Assembly: GCA_900541395.1 (NCBI GenBank)
Contig: UQJT01000008.1
Span: 1 to 64,000 of the forward strand
Reading direction: 5' to 3'
Origin: an uncultured Desulfovibrio sp.
Lineage (GTDB): Bacteria > Desulfobacterota > Desulfovibrionia > Desulfovibrionales > Desulfovibrionaceae
Length of the DNA stretch: 64,000 nucleotides
The translations under genes were made by a program, and so were the position numbers. Numbering within the stretch: the first letter of the stretch is position 1; each line of letters opens with the position of its first letter. This document shows positions 1-11,936 of the stretch, in pieces. Below the pieces are notes generated by a model that had not been told where the DNA came from, searched no databases, and was given only the letters and a program-made list of their open reading frames with translations.

Positions 1-365
1 GCAAGATTCAGGGGCGTTTTGCCGAACAGAAGATGCAGTTCCACTCGATGGAAAAAGGGTTCGTCCATGAAGGCGTTGACCCGCTCCAGAATTTCCGGCG
101 CGGCGTAGGTGAGTTCCTGAAGGATGAAGTGATCCTCGCCGCCCACCAGAAGCAGGCCGTCGCGGTGGCCCAGAGGGTGGGCCAGAGGAGCGAGGTCCGG
201 GCCCATGACCATGTCCCAGTTTTTCCACAATTGATCCAGGTGGGCGTGGCGCGGCTCGCGTCCTTTGGACGACAGCCAGCCCGCCAGAGCCTCGGCCAGG
301 GGCAACGGAGCCGCCCGGCGTCGGGCCGGGGCGTCGGCGGGGGTAAAACGGGAATATCGGGGCAT
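1..365 (-). CDS. DciA-like (DUF721) protein, 3' end cut off by window
   Basis: Reading the minus strand from the ATG at 363-365 gives 121 codons without a stop up to the window edge, so the C-terminus is missing. A basic, Ala/Pro-rich N-terminus leads into a domain with LWKNWDMVMGPDLAPLA, then GLLLVGGEDHFILQELTY and an RVNAF/FGKTPLN tail, the pattern of the DUF721 family, which includes the DciA loader of the replicative helicase. An AAGGA sits about 10 nt upstream of the ATG. It is divergent from nrdJ. Membership of DUF721 is fairly clear; the helicase-loading role is inferred from the family. Confidence 0.7.
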   Translation of the reverse strand, partial: MPRYSRFTPADAPARRRAAPLPLAEALAGWLSSKGREPRHAHLDQLWKNWDMVMGPDLAPLAHPLGHRDGLLLVGGEDHFILQELTYAAPEILERVNAFMDEPFFHRVELHLLFGKTPLNL

Positions 366-769
366 GGCTGCTTTCCTTATCTGCCTGTATCGTATTTTCC
401 CGCATCCGTACAGCGTCGGCGTGATGGAGCTCGGCCCCGGCGCTTCCGGAGTCCCTTGACAGTCCGGAGAAAAGAGAGCCGCGGCCATAGCCCGTTTCCG
501 TCACGGGTGATATAGTCTTATTGTATTGATATAATTTAGTAAAATAAAAAATAAAGAAAAAAGAAAGATGTTCCGGCAAGGTTTCGCTTACTTTACCAGG
601 GCGTTAGCCACGCCATGCGGTTTTCGGGGGGATGGATTTTTGCCTCCGGCAAAGGTACACTATCTGTCTCACGCCACAGCGGGGTAGCTCTTCGACCCCT
701 TTTTTACAACGCCCTGGCGCCGGTGGCGCCGCGGGCTCTGTTGCCCCGACCGGGGCATGGGAACGCAGT
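366..769. other. Intergenic region between dciA-like gene and nrdJ
   Basis: This 404-nt gap between divergent genes has a strikingly A/T-rich block at about 510-570 within GC-rich surroundings, the likely place for promoters in both directions, although no -35/-10 pair stands out. A weak hairpin (GGGGT/ACCCC) followed by six T lies near 682-707, inside the likely nrdJ leader. No cobalamin riboswitch B12 box was recognised. Confidence 0.4.
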
Positions 770-3019
770 ATGATCGACATGCCTGACAATTTGCCGAGTC
801 CTCCCCTGTCGTCCAACGCGGAGACAGTCCTGTCCAAGCGTTATTACCGCAAGGGGCCGGACGGCAAACCGCTGGAGGACGCCCGCGCTCTGTTCTGGCG
901 CGTGTCTTCGGCCATCGCCCAGGAAGAGGCCAAGTACGACGCTTCCACTTGGAAGGAAGAAGACCTGGCCCGCGCCTTTTACGATCTCCTCAGCCAGGGT
1001 GTGTTTTTGCCCAATTCACCCACGCTGATGAACGCCGGGTGCGAACTGGGGCAGCTTTCGGCCTGCTTCGTCCTGCCGGTGGGCGACTCCATTGAGGAAA
1101 TTTTCGACGCCGTAAAGTACGCGGCCATGATCCACAAATCCGGCGGCGGCACGGGGTTTTCCTTTTCGCGCCTGCGGCCCAAGGATTCGCGCGTGGGCTC
1201 CACCGGCGGCGTGGCGTCGGGGCCGGTGTCCTTTTTGCGCATCTTCAACACGGCCACCGAGCAGATCAAGCAGGGCGGCACCCGGCGCGGCGCCAACATG
1301 GGCATTCTGCGGGTGGACCACCCCGATATTCTCGACTTCATCCGGGCCAAGGAAAAAGAAGGGGAATTCAATAACTTCAATTTGTCCGTGGGCCTGACCG
1401 AAGCGTTTATGGAAGCCGTGGACGCGGATTCCGAATATCCCCTGCTGGACCCTCATTCCCGGGAGGAATGCGGCCGCCTCAAGGCGCGCGAGGTGTTCGA
1501 TCTGCTGGTTCACAAGGCCTGGGCCAGCGGCGATCCGGGCATTGTTTTTCTGGACCGCATCAACCGCGACAACCCCACCCCGGCCCAAGGGGAGATCGAG
1601 TCCACCAATCCCTGCGGCGAACAGCCGCTTTTGCCTTATGAGGCGTGCAACCTGGGCTCCATCAACCTGGCCCGGTTCGTGCAACCGGCGCGCCGGGCGG
1701 ACGACGCCGCCCGCGAGGGCGTGGACTGGCAGGCCCTGCGCCGTGTCATCCACCTGGCCGTGCGTTTTCTGGACAACGTCATCGACGCCTCGCGTTTTCC
1801 GCTGGATCTGATCACCGAGCGGGTGCGTTCCAACCGCAAGATCGGTCTGGGCGTCATGGGATGGGCGGACATGCTCTTCCAACTGGGCGTGGCCTACAAC
1901 AGTCAGGAAGCTCTGGACCTGGCCGAGGACGTGATGCGCTTTGTGCAGGAAGAAGGCCGGGCCGCTTCCATCCAACTGGCCGAAGAGCGCGGCCCCTTTC
2001 CCACCTTCGGGGAATCGCTGTACGCCCTCAAGGGGATGAAGCCTCAGCGCAACGCCACCGTCACCACCATCGCCCCCACGGGCACCCTGTCCATTATCGG
2101 CGGCTGCTCGTCCGGAGTGGAGCCGCTTTTTGCCCTGTGCTTCGCCCGCAACGTCATGGACGGCGAACGGCTGGTGGAAGTGAACCCCTATTTTGAAGCA
2201 GCTCTGCTCTCCACCAACGACCATACGCCCGAACTCATGGAGGCGGTGGCCGCCTGCGGCAGCATTCAGGACATGGATTTCCTGCCCGCCGAATTGCGCC
2301 GGGTCTTCGTCACGGCCATGGATATTTCGGCCGAGGCCCATCTGCGCATGCAGGCCGCTTTTCAGAAATACACGGACAACGCCGTTTCCAAAACGGTCAA
2401 TCTGGCAAATAACGCCACGGTGGAGGATATAGAGCATATCTACCGCCTTGCCTACGAGCTGGACTGCAAAGGCGTGACCGTATACCGCGACGGCTGCAAA
2501 TCCATGCAGGTGCTGACCACCGGCGGAACCGACAAAAAGGCCGAAGCCGGGCACGCCAGCGTGGTGCGTCAGCGGCCCGACGTGGTGGAGGGCTTTACCC
2601 AGAAGGTGCAGACCGGACTGGGCGTATTGTACCTGACGGTCAACGAAGTGGACGGACAACCCTTTGAGGTGTTCGCCACCATCGGCAAGTCCGGCCGTTC
2701 CATCACGGCCAAGGCCGAGGCCATCGGCCGCCTGGTTTCTCTTTGCTTCCGTTCGGGCGTGGCCGTGCGCGACGTGGTGGCCCAGCTCAAGGGCATTGGC
2801 GGCGAGCACCCGGTGTTCCAGAAGAAGGGCATTTTGCTGTCCATCCCCGACGCCATCGCCTGGGTGCTGGAAAATCGCTATCTCAAGGGAAGCCAGCCCG
2901 TTCCGGCAAGTTCCGGCCAGGACCTGCAGAACCCCGCCTGCCCCGAATGCGGCGCGGAAATGCAGTTTCAGGAAGGTTGCCACATATGCCAGAACTGCGG
3001 CTACAGCCGCTGCGGCTAG
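770..3019 (+). CDS. nrdJ: Adenosylcobalamin-dependent (class II) ribonucleoside-diphosphate reductase
   Basis: Reduces ribonucleotides to deoxyribonucleotides with a B12-generated radical, so it works without oxygen. The 749-residue product shows the NrdJ series: VFLPNSPTLMNAG, KSGGGTGFSFSRLRP, QGGTRRGANMG, the active-site STNPCGEQPL segment, APTGTLSIIGG and a C-terminal CPECG...CQNCG cysteine cluster that probably serves as redox/zinc tail. I chose the ATG at 770 (MIDMPDNLPSP) because the conserved region starts just after it; an in-frame ATG at 632 would add 46 low-complexity residues. The gene stands alone and runs into strong hairpins shared with secA. Confidence 0.93.
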   Translation: MIDMPDNLPSPPLSSNAETVLSKRYYRKGPDGKPLEDARALFWRVSSAIAQEEAKYDASTWKEEDLARAFYDLLSQGVFLPNSPTLMNAGCELGQLSACFVLPVGDSIEEIFDAVKYAAMIHKSGGGTGFSFSRLRPKDSRVGSTGGVASGPVSFLRIFNTATEQIKQGGTRRGANMGILRVDHPDILDFIRAKEKEGEFNNFNLSVGLTEAFMEAVDADSEYPLLDPHSREECGRLKAREVFDLLVHKAWASGDPGIVFLDRINRDNPTPAQGEIESTNPCGEQPLLPYEACNLGSINLARFVQPARRADDAAREGVDWQALRRVIHLAVRFLDNVIDASRFPLDLITERVRSNRKIGLGVMGWADMLFQLGVAYNSQEALDLAEDVMRFVQEEGRAASIQLAEERGPFPTFGESLYALKGMKPQRNATVTTIAPTGTLSIIGGCSSGVEPLFALCFARNVMDGERLVEVNPYFEAALLSTNDHTPELMEAVAACGSIQDMDFLPAELRRVFVTAMDISAEAHLRMQAAFQKYTDNAVSKTVNLANNATVEDIEHIYRLAYELDCKGVTVYRDGCKSMQVLTTGGTDKKAEAGHASVVRQRPDVVEGFTQKVQTGLGVLYLTVNEVDGQPFEVFATIGKSGRSITAKAEAIGRLVSLCFRSGVAVRDVVAQLKGIGGEHPVFQKKGILLSIPDAIAWVLENRYLKGSQPVPASSGQDLQNPACPECGAEMQFQEGCHICQNCGYSRCG

Positions 3020-3100
3020 TCTTTCACAAGCGTTTGCGCACGGTCCGGACGCGTCCGGATCGTTGCGCCGTTGAAATGCTCTGAGCGTCGGATTGTTTTC

Positions 3101-3131
3101 AGCCCGCCCCGGTTTGCCGCCGGGGCGGGCT
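3101..3131 (+). terminator. Hairpin terminator after nrdJ
   Basis: A 12-bp perfect stem (3101-3112 with 3120-3131, AGCCCGCCCCGG and its complement, 7-nt loop) lies about 80 nt after the nrdJ stop and is followed by TTTCAC. Confidence 0.7.
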
Positions 3132-3172
3132 TTCACATGTTCGGAGCGGTCGGGGCGATGTCGGCGGCGGAA

Positions 3173-3208
3173 ATGCAAAAGCCCCCGCGAACGCGGGGGC
3201 TTTTGCAT
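3173..3208. terminator. Bidirectional terminator between nrdJ and secA
   Basis: A 17-bp perfect inverted repeat with a 2-base centre (ATGCAAAAGCCCCCGCG and its complement) carries A-runs on the left and T-runs on the right, so it reads as an intrinsic terminator for both convergent genes. It lies 20 nt beyond the secA stop. Confidence 0.85.
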
Positions 3209-3228
3209 CGGTGAACGGGGAAGGGGCG

Positions 3229-5895
<2,667 letters not shown>

Positions 5896-5973
5896 GGGGT
5901 GTCTCCATAGTGATTATGCGAAGCTTCTACCATAAGACATGCAGTCCCGTTTGGCAAACCGGAGCGGGGCGTT

Positions 5974-6008
5974 GGAGCGGGTTGCCGTTGAAAACGGCAA
6001 GCGTTCCG
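5974..6008. repeat. Dispersed intergenic repeat, copy A
   Basis: This 35-nt segment upstream of secA matches 30 of 35 positions in the segment at 20445-20479; the shared core is GTTGAAAACGGCAAG. A shortened relative containing AGAGCATTTTCAACGGCAAA lies at 63653. All are between genes. Confidence 0.5.
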
Positions 6009-6065
6009 TCGGCCGCCCGCGTCAGCCTGAAAAACGCGCTTTTCAGACGAAATGGCGGCAGCGCC

Positions 6066-6093
6066 GCTTTTGAAATCGGACAATTTCAAAAGC
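6066..6093 (-). terminator. Hairpin after the EIIC-EAL gene
   Basis: An 11-bp perfect stem (GCTTTTGAAAT, 6-nt loop) starts 8 nt beyond the stop of the upstream minus-strand gene. It has no clear U-run, so it may be a weak terminator or an mRNA 3' end. A second 7-bp hairpin (CTGAAAA/TTTTCAG) lies at 6027-6046. Confidence 0.45.
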
Positions 6094-6101
6094 AAAATGC
6101 C

Positions 6102-8261
6102 CTAGAGGCGGCGGCCGGAGGCCGGGCCGTCTTCGGGGCGGGCCCCCGCGCGGGCTTCGACAAAGGTCGCGAAGCGCTCGAAGGGCAGGGCCGGACTGTA
6201 CAAATATCCCTGGTACAGGGTGACGCCTATGTTTTCGAGACGGCGGCGCACGTCCTCGGTTTCCACATATTCGGCCAGCACGGCGAAGCGCAGGGCCTCG
6301 GCCAGAGACACGATGGAAACGATGATTTCGCGGCTGCGCGGATTGGTCAGGTCGCGCACCAGCGCCCCGTCCAGCTTGACCATGTCGAATTCATTGTCCT
6401 GAAGATACTTGAGCGAGGTATGGCCCATGGAAAAGTCGTCGATGACCAGGCGAAAGCCGAGGGCCCTGTATGATTTGAGCAGGGCGGAGCTTTCGCCGGT
6501 GAACAGCAGCGAGGTCTGTTCGGTGATTTCGATAAGCAGATCTTCGGGCCGCAACGCTCCTTCCGCTATTTTGCTCCGCAGATGGTCGAGAAAAGCGGCG
6601 TCGTACAGGGTGGACGGAGTCAGGTTGACGCAGGTTTTGGCGGGCAGCCCCCGTTCCCGCAGGGCCGCGGCGTGGCGACCCGCCTCGGTGAACACCCATC
6701 GCTCCAGTTCGCCCAGGCGTTTGCTTTCTTCGGCCAGTTGCACCACCAGGGGCGGGGCGACGAAGCCGAATACCGGATGCGGCCAGCGCAACAGCGCTTC
6801 GGAGCCCACGCAGGAACCCGCGCTGTCGAACTGGGCCTGGTGATGGAGTTCCAGTTCGCCCCGGTTCAGGGCATGGCCCAGATCGGCGGCGAGCATCCGG
6901 GCCAGCACGCCCGGCGGCCCTTCGGCCCGCATCAGATCGGGGGGGAGGCCCCGTTCCTGGCGTTCGGCCAGCAGCTTGACCAGGGCCCGCATGCCGCGGG
7001 CGGCCTGGCGGTCTTTTTCCCGGTCCAGCAGCCGCACAAAGGGGCGATACACGGCCACGCCCACCAGCAGATTGAAGGCCTGGAGCAGGCTGCCCGCCAC
7101 GGACCCGGTGGCCGCGTATCCTCCCAGCAGCACCGGCGTGGTCCAGGCCACGGCGTCGCCGGCGGGCGGCACCAGCCCCACGGACATGGCGAAGTAGGTG
7201 GTGAGGGTGCAGAGCAGCGGCGCCGCGAGAAAAGGAATCAGCAGGTAGCCGTTGAAGGCCACGGGCAGGCCGAAGATAACCAGTTCGTTGATGTTGAACA
7301 GCATGGGCCCCAGGGCCACGGCCATCAGTCGGCGGCTGCCCCGGTGGCGGCTGAAGGCCAGCACGGCCAGGAGCAGAGCCAGGGTGGAGCCGCTGCCGCC
7401 CAGGGCCACGAACACGTCGAAAAAGCTTTTGTTGAAGACGGCGGCGTCGGGCGCGAGCCCGGGGTGCGCGAATATGCTTTGAAACGCGCCTTCCAGCACG
7501 TTGGTCCCGTGCACGCCGAAAAACCACAGCAGATTGGTCATGAAGGCGTAAAGCAGGGCGCTGAACAACGAGGGACGCAGATGGCCGAAACAGGCTTCGG
7601 CCAGGCGGATGAACAGGTCCTGAAAACCGGACACGTCGAAGGCCAGCACCAGGCCCTCGTTGCCCAGGGCGAACAGGCCGATGGTCAGGAACGAGGGCAG
7701 CACGGCCCGGACGGCGTTGTTGAACGCGATGTCCGACCCTTCGGAGTAGAATACGGGCAGGCGTTTGCGGCGTTGGAAAAAGCGCATGCACAGCGAGGAG
7801 ACGACAGCCGCGAAAATGGCGGTGAACATGCCGTTGATGCCCAGCGAGTCCAGGGAAAAGCGCTCGTCGCCGAAGCCGATCAGCAGAAAGAAACATACCA
7901 GGGAAGTAATGGGAGCCTGGGGAAGAAGAGCCTCGGGATGTTTGTCGGACTGGGCGTAACTGAAGCTGACCAGCAAGGTAAGGTACACCGACAGCAGGCC
8001 GAAAGTGGCGTACTGAAGGGCCAGAAGCAGGCGGGGCAGCAGCCCCCCGGCGAAAGCCTCCAGAAAATGCTGCCAGACCGGCAGGGGCAGAGAGCGCAGC
8101 ATCAGGGAGAACGAGCCGAGCAGCACGATGGGCAGCATCATGACCAGGCCGGTTTTTATGGCCCGGACGACGACGTGACCCCGGCCTCCGTCGCGTGAAG
8201 CGGGGAAGAGCGGGAAGGGGCGCGTCGAACCGGCGTCCGGCTCGGAATCGTGACTGGTCAT
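6102..8261 (-). CDS. PTS EIIC-like membrane domain fused to an EAL c-di-GMP phosphodiesterase
   Basis: The 719-residue protein joins a PTS EIIC-type permease domain (about residues 30-410, many membrane segments; GVHGTN at 249-254, LGGSGSTLAL near 288, NINELVIFG from 323) to a cytoplasmic EAL domain (about 465-710). EAL catalytic residues are in place: EAL at 488-490, Asn546, Glu578, Asp608-Asp609, Lys629, Glu664 and Gln684, so hydrolysis of c-di-GMP is likely. No EIIA or EIIB domain is present. The EIIC motif NINEP has Leu for Pro. It starts 22 nt after lptB and is probably co-transcribed. I infer a sugar-responsive receptor controlling c-di-GMP rather than a transporter; the ligand is unknown. 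Confidence 0.85.
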   Translation of the reverse strand: MTSHDSEPDAGSTRPFPLFPASRDGGRGHVVVRAIKTGLVMMLPIVLLGSFSLMLRSLPLPVWQHFLEAFAGGLLPRLLLALQYATFGLLSVYLTLLVSFSYAQSDKHPEALLPQAPITSLVCFFLLIGFGDERFSLDSLGINGMFTAIFAAVVSSLCMRFFQRRKRLPVFYSEGSDIAFNNAVRAVLPSFLTIGLFALGNEGLVLAFDVSGFQDLFIRLAEACFGHLRPSLFSALLYAFMTNLLWFFGVHGTNVLEGAFQSIFAHPGLAPDAAVFNKSFFDVFVALGGSGSTLALLLAVLAFSRHRGSRRLMAVALGPMLFNINELVIFGLPVAFNGYLLIPFLAAPLLCTLTTYFAMSVGLVPPAGDAVAWTTPVLLGGYAATGSVAGSLLQAFNLLVGVAVYRPFVRLLDREKDRQAARGMRALVKLLAERQERGLPPDLMRAEGPPGVLARMLAADLGHALNRGELELHHQAQFDSAGSCVGSEALLRWPHPVFGFVAPPLVVQLAEESKRLGELERWVFTEAGRHAAALRERGLPAKTCVNLTPSTLYDAAFLDHLRSKIAEGALRPEDLLIEITEQTSLLFTGESSALLKSYRALGFRLVIDDFSMGHTSLKYLQDNEFDMVKLDGALVRDLTNPRSREIIVSIVSLAEALRFAVLAEYVETEDVRRRLENIGVTLYQGYLYSPALPFERFATFVEARAGARPEDGPASGRRL

Positions 8262-8283
8262 GGGCGCTCCGGAGCGGGTTCCG

Positions 8284-9012
8284 CTACATCAGGCGGAAGC
8301 TGTCTCCCAAATATACGGAGCGGGCCTGTTCGTCGTCCACGATTTCATCGGGGGTGCCGGTCAGGATAAGCCGCCCCTGGAACATGAGCGAGGCGCGATC
8401 GCAGATGGTCAGGGTTTCGCGCACGTTGTGGTCGGAGATCAGCACGCCTATGCCGCGCTCCTTGAGGCCGCGTATAAGTTGCTGAATGTCGCCCACGGCC
8501 AGGGGATCGATGCCCGCGAAAGGCTCGTCGAGCAGCACGAACAGCGGGTCGCGGATGAGGCAGCGGGCTATTTCCAGGCGACGGCGTTCGCCCCCGGACA
8601 GATAGGAGGCGTAGGAGTCGGCCAGGCGGGTGAGCCCGAACTCCTCCATGAGCAGATCGGCCCGCGCGCGTTGGGCTTTGCGGCTCAGCCCCACGTGTTC
8701 CAGAATGATCTGAAGGTTCTGACGCACGGTCAGGCGGCGGAACACCGAACTTTCCTGGGGCAGGTAACTGAGCCCGACGCGGGCCCGGCGATACAGGGGC
8801 CAGTCGCCTATGTCGCGGCCGTCCAGCAGCACCTTGCCGCCGCTGGGCTTGATGATGCCCGTCAGCATATAGAACGTGGTGGTTTTGCCCGCTCCGTTGG
8901 GGCCGAGCAGACCCACGATTTCGCCCTGGTTCATGGACAGGCTGACGTCGCGCACCACTTCTTTGGAGCCGAAGCGTTTGCACAGCGTTTCCCCGGCGAG
9001 GGTAGCCTTCAT
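8284..9012 (-). CDS. lptB: LPS export ABC transporter ATPase LptB
   Basis: Cytoplasmic ATPase that powers extraction of LPS from the inner membrane with LptFG. From the ATG at 9012 the product is 242 residues, the usual LptB length: Walker A GPNGAGKTT (37-45), YLPQESSVFRRLTV Q-loop region, signature LSGGE (138-142), Walker B LLDEPFAGIDP (from 160) and SDHNVRETL with the switch His. An upstream in-frame start would add 28 unrelated residues; AAAGG lies before the chosen ATG. It follows lptA after 174 nt, the largest gap in this operon. Confidence 0.95.
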   Translation of the reverse strand: MKATLAGETLCKRFGSKEVVRDVSLSMNQGEIVGLLGPNGAGKTTTFYMLTGIIKPSGGKVLLDGRDIGDWPLYRRARVGLSYLPQESSVFRRLTVRQNLQIILEHVGLSRKAQRARADLLMEEFGLTRLADSYASYLSGGERRRLEIARCLIRDPLFVLLDEPFAGIDPLAVGDIQQLIRGLKERGIGVLISDHNVRETLTICDRASLMFQGRLILTGTPDEIVDDEQARSVYLGDSFRLM

Positions 9013-9187
9013 CAAAATTGCCTTTATGGTTTGATCCCCCTCGGGGGAAAAGTTCTGTTGATGGAACGACGAAGCCGATAACACTCTTTTCCGCAACCCC
9101 TCCCTTCAGGAAGGAGCAATCCGCGCGACACCTGTCCGTCGTCTGCGGAGTCGGTCGGCGGATGGGGCGACTGTGGATTGAAACACG

Positions 9188-9751
9188 TCATTGTCCCTTT
9201 TTGGAGCCGCCGGAGCTGAATACCGCCTGCACCCGTTTTTGGGGGCCGCCGTCCACTTCGCTGCGGTTTTCGTTCATGTAGTAGCGGATGCGTTGGCCGG
9301 TGATGGAGTTTTCGCCGTCGCGGATAACGGGGTTGCCCTCCAGCACCAGCAGAGCGTCGTCCACGGTGTAGGTGGCCTTTTCGGCCGTGCCGGTCTGGGT
9401 GTTGTAGCGGAAACGCACATTTTTTTCGGCCACGATGTGATCGAGATCGCCTGTTTCCAGCGCGGGTTGGTTGCCCGCCTGCGTCTTGTCGGCAGGCTGG
9501 TCCGCGCTTTTGAGGTACAGGGTGAGCACGGCGGACCACAGGCGGAAATCTTCGCGTTCCACTTCCACATTGCCCTGGAAGACCACCGTGTTTTTGTTGG
9601 TGTCGTAGGTCATGGCGTCCGACGTGATGTGGATGGGCAGATCGCCGGCCGCTCCGGCGGGATCGGTGGGCGCGGCGACGGTCGGAGCCGCCGTCAGGCC
9701 GCACAGAAGCGCAAGGCCGACCAGCGGAGCGAATAAAAAGTCGTGTTTCAC
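9188..9751 (-). CDS. lptA: LPS transport periplasmic protein LptA (OstA-like)
   Basis: Periplasmic bridge protein that carries LPS to the outer membrane. The 187-residue product begins with a GTG whose first bases overlap the lptC stop (GTGA), preceded by GGAG. A signal peptide (about residues 1-28, ending near TVAAP) is followed by the OstA/LptA pattern: LPIHITSDAMTYDT, NTVVFQGNVEVERED, HIVAEKNVRFRYN and a KATYTVDDALLVLEGNPVI repeat, matching the beta-jellyroll repeats of the family. Order lptC-lptA-lptB supports the call. Confidence 0.92.
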   Translation of the reverse strand: MKHDFLFAPLVGLALLCGLTAAPTVAAPTDPAGAAGDLPIHITSDAMTYDTNKNTVVFQGNVEVEREDFRLWSAVLTLYLKSADQPADKTQAGNQPALETGDLDHIVAEKNVRFRYNTQTGTAEKATYTVDDALLVLEGNPVIRDGENSITGQRIRYYMNENRSEVDGGPQKRVQAVFSSGGSKKGQ

Positions 9752-10521
9752 CGGGGTATCTCCGTAAGCGCGTTCGCCGGGTCGGGGGTGGAAGAGGGCG
9801 CGGCGTCGCGGTTGGGGGCGGGAACCATGCCTCCGCCGGGCTCCGTCGGAAGGTCGGCGGGCACGGCCTCCGGCGTCGTCCGGGGCCGGGCGGAACGCGG
9901 CGTCCACACTACGTCCACGCCTTGTTCGCCGTCCAGAATATTCGTTGCGAGGCTCCAGCGCAAGACGCCCGCGCTGCCCGCCAGCACCGGACCGGCCAGT
10001 CGCGCGCCGTCCGGAAAGGTCAGAATGCGGGTGTCGTTGCGGAAGACGGCCACGGGGCCGGTCAACACCTCGTTCCGGTACTCGGCGCGCACGTTGCCTT
10101 CCATAGTCAACCGGGTGTTGTTGTCCTCCACCCGGCCGGTCTCGGCGGTGACCACCACCTGACGCTCTTCGGGCGGGACGTCGGCGTCGGAGGGGTCGCC
10201 CAGGGCGTAGCGGATGACGGGGTCGTTCACCTGGACCAAGCCCGACTCCTGGCGAAGGGTGGCCCAGTCGGCGTCCAAAGTCCATGATTCGCGTCCGGCC
10301 TCGCCCTGGGACAGGCGCACCCCGCGCACGGCCAGATCGATGGCTTCTTCCAGGCCGTCGGGCGGGTTGCGCAGCAGTTGATCCAGATCGGCCGACTTCG
10401 CCACCTCGGTCAGACGGGTCAGAGCCTGTTTGGCCCGCCAGCTTTGCCACGCCAGATAGCCCCCCCAGCAAACGGCGGCGACAAGGAGCGGAACCAGGAG
10501 CTTGGCGAGTAATTTTTTCAT
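9748..10521 (-). CDS. lptC: LPS export protein LptC
   Basis: Bitopic inner-membrane protein that hands LPS from LptB2FG to LptA. From the ATG at 10521, which overlaps the kdsC stop (ATGA), it is 257 residues: one membrane segment (about residues 7-25), then periplasmic strands including LDADWATLRQESGLVQVNDPVIRY and TRLTMEGNVRAEYRNEVLTG typical of LptC/YrbK. A Pro/Ala-rich tail of about 45 residues extends beyond the usual fold. An upstream ATG at 10557 lies inside kdsC and is less likely. Confidence 0.88.
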   Translation of the reverse strand: MKKLLAKLLVPLLVAAVCWGGYLAWQSWRAKQALTRLTEVAKSADLDQLLRNPPDGLEEAIDLAVRGVRLSQGEAGRESWTLDADWATLRQESGLVQVNDPVIRYALGDPSDADVPPEERQVVVTAETGRVEDNNTRLTMEGNVRAEYRNEVLTGPVAVFRNDTRILTFPDGARLAGPVLAGSAGVLRWSLATNILDGEQGVDVVWTPRSARPRTTPEAVPADLPTEPGGGMVPAPNRDAAPSSTPDPANALTEIPR

Positions 10522-11099
10522 GCCCTTTCGCGGGCTCCGGCGGGGAGCGTGGTCCACAGTTCGGAGAGCTTCAACCCGTCATCCCGGGCGTTGAGCAAAA
10601 ATTCCACGGCTTCGCGCACCGCGCCCCGGCCTCCCCGGGCCGCCGTCACGTACAGAGCGGCGTCCCGGACTTCGGCCGCCGCGTCGGCCACGGCCAGCGG
10701 CACGCCCACGGCCCGCATGGGATCGAGATCGATCCAATCGTCGCCCATATAGGCCATCTGGTCAAATTCCAGGCCCAGACGACGGCGTATGTCGTCCAGC
10801 GCGGGCAACTTGCTTTCATGCCCCGGATGGTATTCCGTTATGCCCAGTTGGGTCATGCGGGCGCGTACGCCGGGGTCGTCGCGGCCGGTGATGATCCCTA
10901 TGCCCAGCCCCGCGCGCAACGCGGTCTTGATCCCGATGCCGTCGCGGGAGTGGAACGCCTTGAGCGCCATGCCGCTTCCGTCGAAGTACAGCCTGCCGTC
11001 GGTGCATACCCCGTCCACGTCCAGCACCAGAAAACGCACTTTGGCGGCCGCCTCCGTCGCGCCGGGGCGGCGGATCGCGCCGTCGGATTCAAAGGACAT
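10518..11099 (-). CDS. kdsC: 3-deoxy-D-manno-octulosonate 8-phosphate phosphatase KdsC
   Basis: HAD-superfamily phosphatase that releases Kdo from Kdo-8-phosphate for LPS core synthesis. The 193-residue protein shows HAD motif [10 protein letters not shown] (Asp27 and Asp29 nucleophile/acid), motif II IITGR, Lys in ESKLPALD and motif [11 protein letters not shown]. It overlaps kdsA by 11 nt and lptC by 4 nt, so translation is probably coupled. Confidence 0.95.
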   Translation of the reverse strand: MSFESDGAIRRPGATEAAAKVRFLVLDVDGVCTDGRLYFDGSGMALKAFHSRDGIGIKTALRAGLGIGIITGRDDPGVRARMTQLGITEYHPGHESKLPALDDIRRRLGLEFDQMAYMGDDWIDLDPMRAVGVPLAVADAAAEVRDAALYVTAARGGRGAVREAVEFLLNARDDGLKLSELWTTLPAGARERA

Positions 11100-11901
11100 G
11101 GGGTGTGCTCCACAGGGCCGTCAGTTCGGCCAGAAGGCCCGGCAGCTTGTCCAGGGGCCAACTGTTGGGGCCGTCGCACAGGGCCTTGTCCGGGTTGGGG
11201 TGGGTTTCCATGAAAATTCCGTTGACTCCGGCCGCCGCCGCCGCGCGGGCCAGCACGGGCACAAAGCGGCGCTGCCCGCCGGACGATGAGCCCAGGCCCC
11301 CCGGCAACTGCACCGAATGGGTGGCGTCGAACACCACGGGCACGCCCAGCTCCTGCATGACGGGCAGCGAACGGTAATCCACCACCAGATTGTTGTAACC
11401 GAAACTGGTTCCGCGCTCGGTGAGCAGAATGCGCGGGTTGCCCGCTTTTTCGATTTTGTCTTTGACCGGCCCCATATCCCAGGGGGCCAGGAACTGCCCC
11501 TTTTTGACGTTGACGATGGCGCCGGTGGCCGCCGCCGCCAGCAGCAGATCGGTCTGACGGCTGAGAAAGGCCGGTATCTGCAGAATGTCGGCCACCTCGG
11601 CCACCGGGGCGGCCTGGTCGGGCAGATGGATGTCGGTGACCACGGGCAGGCCCGTGGCTTCCTTGATGCGGGCCAGCCAGTCCATGCCCTTGCTCAGGCC
11701 GGGGCCCCGGAAGCCCTGTCCCGAAGTGCGGTTGGCCTTGTCCCACGAACTTTTGAACACCGCCGTCAGGCCGACGGCGGCGGCCGCCTCTTTCACGGCG
11801 TGGGCCGTATCCAGGGCCAGAGCATAATCTTCCAGGGCGCAGGGCCCGGCCAGAATAAAGTGCTCGCCGCACAATCGGTCGTACAGAGAAAAGTCGGTCA
11901 T
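11089..11901 (-). CDS. kdsA: 2-dehydro-3-deoxyphosphooctonate aldolase KdsA
   Basis: Condenses phosphoenolpyruvate with arabinose 5-phosphate to Kdo-8-phosphate. From the ATG at 11901 the protein has 270 residues, the family length. Diagnostic stretches are [76 protein letters not shown] and [13 protein letters not shown]. Longer in-frame starts lie inside the upstream glycosyltransferase gene and were rejected. Confidence 0.96.
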   Translation of the reverse strand: MTDFSLYDRLCGEHFILAGPCALEDYALALDTAHAVKEAAAAVGLTAVFKSSWDKANRTSGQGFRGPGLSKGMDWLARIKEATGLPVVTDIHLPDQAAPVAEVADILQIPAFLSRQTDLLLAAAATGAIVNVKKGQFLAPWDMGPVKDKIEKAGNPRILLTERGTSFGYNNLVVDYRSLPVMQELGVPVVFDATHSVQLPGGLGSSSGGQRRFVPVLARAAAAAGVNGIFMETHPNPDKALCDGPNSWPLDKLPGLLAELTALWSTPHVL

Positions 11902-11936
11902 GGTCGTCCTCAACGTAAAGGCGGCGCGGTCCGGGG

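Noticed and set aside
649..670. NrdR-box-like ACACTAT before nrdJ
   Set aside because: Only the left half fits the consensus and no second box at the expected spacing was seen.
590..769. Cobalamin riboswitch before nrdJ
   Set aside because: Looked for because the enzyme needs B12, but no B12-box core was found.
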